Assembly (NCBI GenBank): GCA_030425945.1
Contig: JAUHZL010000023.1
Span: forward strand, 1-14,943
Direction of reading: 5' to 3'
Length of the DNA: 14,943 nucleotides
DNA from: Alphaproteobacteria bacterium
GTDB taxonomy: Bacteria; Pseudomonadota; Alphaproteobacteria; Rhodobacterales; Rhodobacteraceae
In this document: positions 14,057 through 14,943 of the stretch, piece by piece
Layout of the letters: every line of letters starts with the position of its first letter
Position numbering within the stretch: position 1 is the stretch's first letter
Made by a program: the position numbers and the translations under genes
The notes under the pieces: model-generated
Told to the model about the DNA's origin: nothing
Databases searched by the model: none
Seen by the model: the letters and a program-made list of their open reading frames with translations, nothing else

Positions 14057-14233
14057 GCTCTGCCTCGTTCTTGTGCTTGGCGCGGGGCGTGCTTCGCGGC
14101 CCCCCCCGTCCGCCCCAAAGATGCAGGGCGAAGTTAGTTGGTCCAGCCGGGAGTATCCAAAGATATGAACAACGCGCCTCCGCCTATACTATAGAGTGGG
14201 CCGGTATCTTGTTTGTGTTGAGGAGCCTAACCC
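14057..14233. promoter_or_regulatory. Divergent promoter region of the response regulator and molybdopterin-fold genes
   Basis: ATCTTTGG occurs twice on the minus strand (14122-14115 and 14164-14157), 42 bp apart. The dyad CCTAT-ACT-ATAGA (14183-14195) includes TATACT, a possible -10 for the rightward gene with no clear -35. A run of eight C (14100-14107) lies near the response-regulator start. A GAGGAG ribosome site precedes the ATG at 14234. Confidence 0.45.
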
Positions 14234-14737
14234 ATGAGCCGAGTCTTCAGATTTGCTTGTTGCATTTTGCTGTCGCTCGGCGCCGTTACCGCGCAGGCCG
14301 GGTCGGATCCGGAGGTCCTGTTGCTGGCCCGGATCGCCGCCCCGGACAGCGAACCGCGCAGTGTTGCCTACGTCCGTGCCGATCTCGAGGCGCTTCCGCA
14401 AGTGCAGTTCACCACGGCGACCCCGTGGACGACCGGAGCTGAGACCTTCAGCGGTCCGTCGCTGCAGAGCGTGCTGGCGGACGCCGGGGTCACGGCGCGG
14501 TCCGGCACGATGATCCTGCGCGCCTCGAACGACTATTTCACCGAGGTTCCGCTGGAGGCCGTCGCGCCGCAGTTCCCGATCGTCGCGACCCGCCGCGACG
14601 GGCAGCCGTTCTCGCTGCGCGAGAAGGGGCCGCTCTGGATACTCTACCCGTTCGATGCCGACGAGACCTACCGAACCGACCTCGCGCTGTCGCGCAGCGT
14701 GTGGCAGGTGGTGGAAATCGACGTCGTTCTTGATTGA
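14234..14737 (+). CDS. Secreted protein with molybdopterin-oxidoreductase-like fold
   Basis: This 167-residue protein has a signal peptide at 1-22 (FACCILLSLGAVTAQA, cleavage before Gly23). The mature part resembles the compact molybdopterin-binding domain of the sulfite oxidase family. Recognisable elements are FSGPSLQSVLADAGV (72-86), ASNDYFTEVPLEAV, and GPLWILYPFDADETYRTDL followed by SRSVWQVVEIDV (132-164). The mature protein contains no Cys, so the Cys ligand of molybdenum in true sulfite oxidases is absent. It is more likely a binding or sensing domain than an enzyme. GAGGAG lies about 8 nt before the ATG. The next gene starts 1 bp after its stop, so the two are almost certainly coupled, which suggests a periplasmic input protein for a membrane sensor. 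Confidence 0.75.
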   Translation: MSRVFRFACCILLSLGAVTAQAGSDPEVLLLARIAAPDSEPRSVAYVRADLEALPQVQFTTATPWTTGAETFSGPSLQSVLADAGVTARSGTMILRASNDYFTEVPLEAVAPQFPIVATRRDGQPFSLREKGPLWILYPFDADETYRTDLALSRSVWQVVEIDVVLD

Positions 14738-14738
14738 C

Positions 14739-14943
14739 ATGCTCCGCGCCTTTCTCCGGTCCATGGACCGGGCCCCGGAACGCAGCGCCATGCTGGGCCT
14801 GGTTCTGGTGGTCATCTGTATTGCCGCTGTCTCGTTCGGGCTGTTCTCGGCCCGGGCCCAGCTCACCGCGCTCCGCAGCACGGACCGCGAGGACGTCGCC
14901 TGGCTCGCCAGCCAGGTCGAGCTGGAGCATTACCATTACCAGC
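14739..14943 (+). CDS. Membrane protein, N-terminus only; probable sensor
   Basis: The first 68 residues of a protein run off the right edge. After MLRAFLRSMDRAPERS comes one membrane helix at about 18-38 (MLGLVLVVICIAAVSFGLFS) and then a hydrophilic, helical segment with charged residues (LRSTDREDVAWLASQVELEH). This is the layout of the start of a sensor histidine kinase or a GGDEF/EAL protein: short cytoplasmic leader, transmembrane helix, periplasmic helical domain. Its ATG is 1 bp after the stop of the molybdopterin-fold gene, so it is probably translationally coupled to it. The output domain lies outside the window, so the exact class is inference from layout and neighbours. Confidence 0.75.
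   Translation, partial: MLRAFLRSMDRAPERSAMLGLVLVVICIAAVSFGLFSARAQLTALRSTDREDVAWLASQVELEHYHYQ

Noticed and set aside
13265..14137. 290-codon plus-strand frame
   Set aside because: It is antisense to the response regulator, whose receiver and HTH motifs are complete.

Overview
The window is a high-GC stretch of bacterial chromosome or megaplasmid. It has short intergenic gaps and strong GC at third codon positions. A TRAP transporter operon, a bactofilin, a UPF0149/YecA-type protein, many NarL/FixJ-type regulators and DnaA-box-like TTATNCACA sequences together suggest an alphaproteobacterium, most likely Rhodobacterales (roseobacter or Paracoccus type). That assignment is inference. No tRNA, rRNA, CRISPR array, transposase or phage gene is visible.

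Region 1 (1-5887) is a leftward catabolic operon. It encodes a TRAP solute-binding protein, the small and large TRAP permease subunits and two tandem cytochromes P450, the second cut by the left edge. A divergent MarR-type regulator sits beside it. The intergenic space holds two inverted repeats of the same form (GTTCR-N5-YGAAC). One overlaps the inferred -10 of the operon and the other lies just before marR, so a simple model is MarR repression of both sides, relieved by the substrate or a product. Two features are odd. Both P450s lack the usual acid-alcohol pair of the I-helix, and the binding protein has Ala where TRAP proteins normally have a carboxylate-binding Arg. The operon may therefore import and oxidise something unusual, or use unusual P450 chemistry.

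Region 2 (5888-9051) holds an unrecognised 245-aa protein and a UPF0149 protein, both leftward, then a bactofilin and an unrecognised 183-aa protein, both rightward. A small cluster of DnaA-box-like sequences lies between the first two.

Region 3 (9061-14943) is a signalling cluster. It has a membrane hybrid histidine kinase (leftward), a 591-bp regulatory gap with an AT-rich patch, a LuxR-type regulator with a degenerate receiver, a stand-alone receiver-like protein, a leftward NarL/FixJ response regulator, a secreted molybdopterin-oxidoreductase-fold protein, and the start of a membrane protein translationally close to it. Between the convergent receiver-like and response-regulator genes lie a very strong rightward terminator, a leftward terminator and a candidate structured small RNA. 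Short motifs (TCTTTGGAT and CTAT..ATAG dyads) recur in the gaps of this region and may be shared operators of the local regulators.
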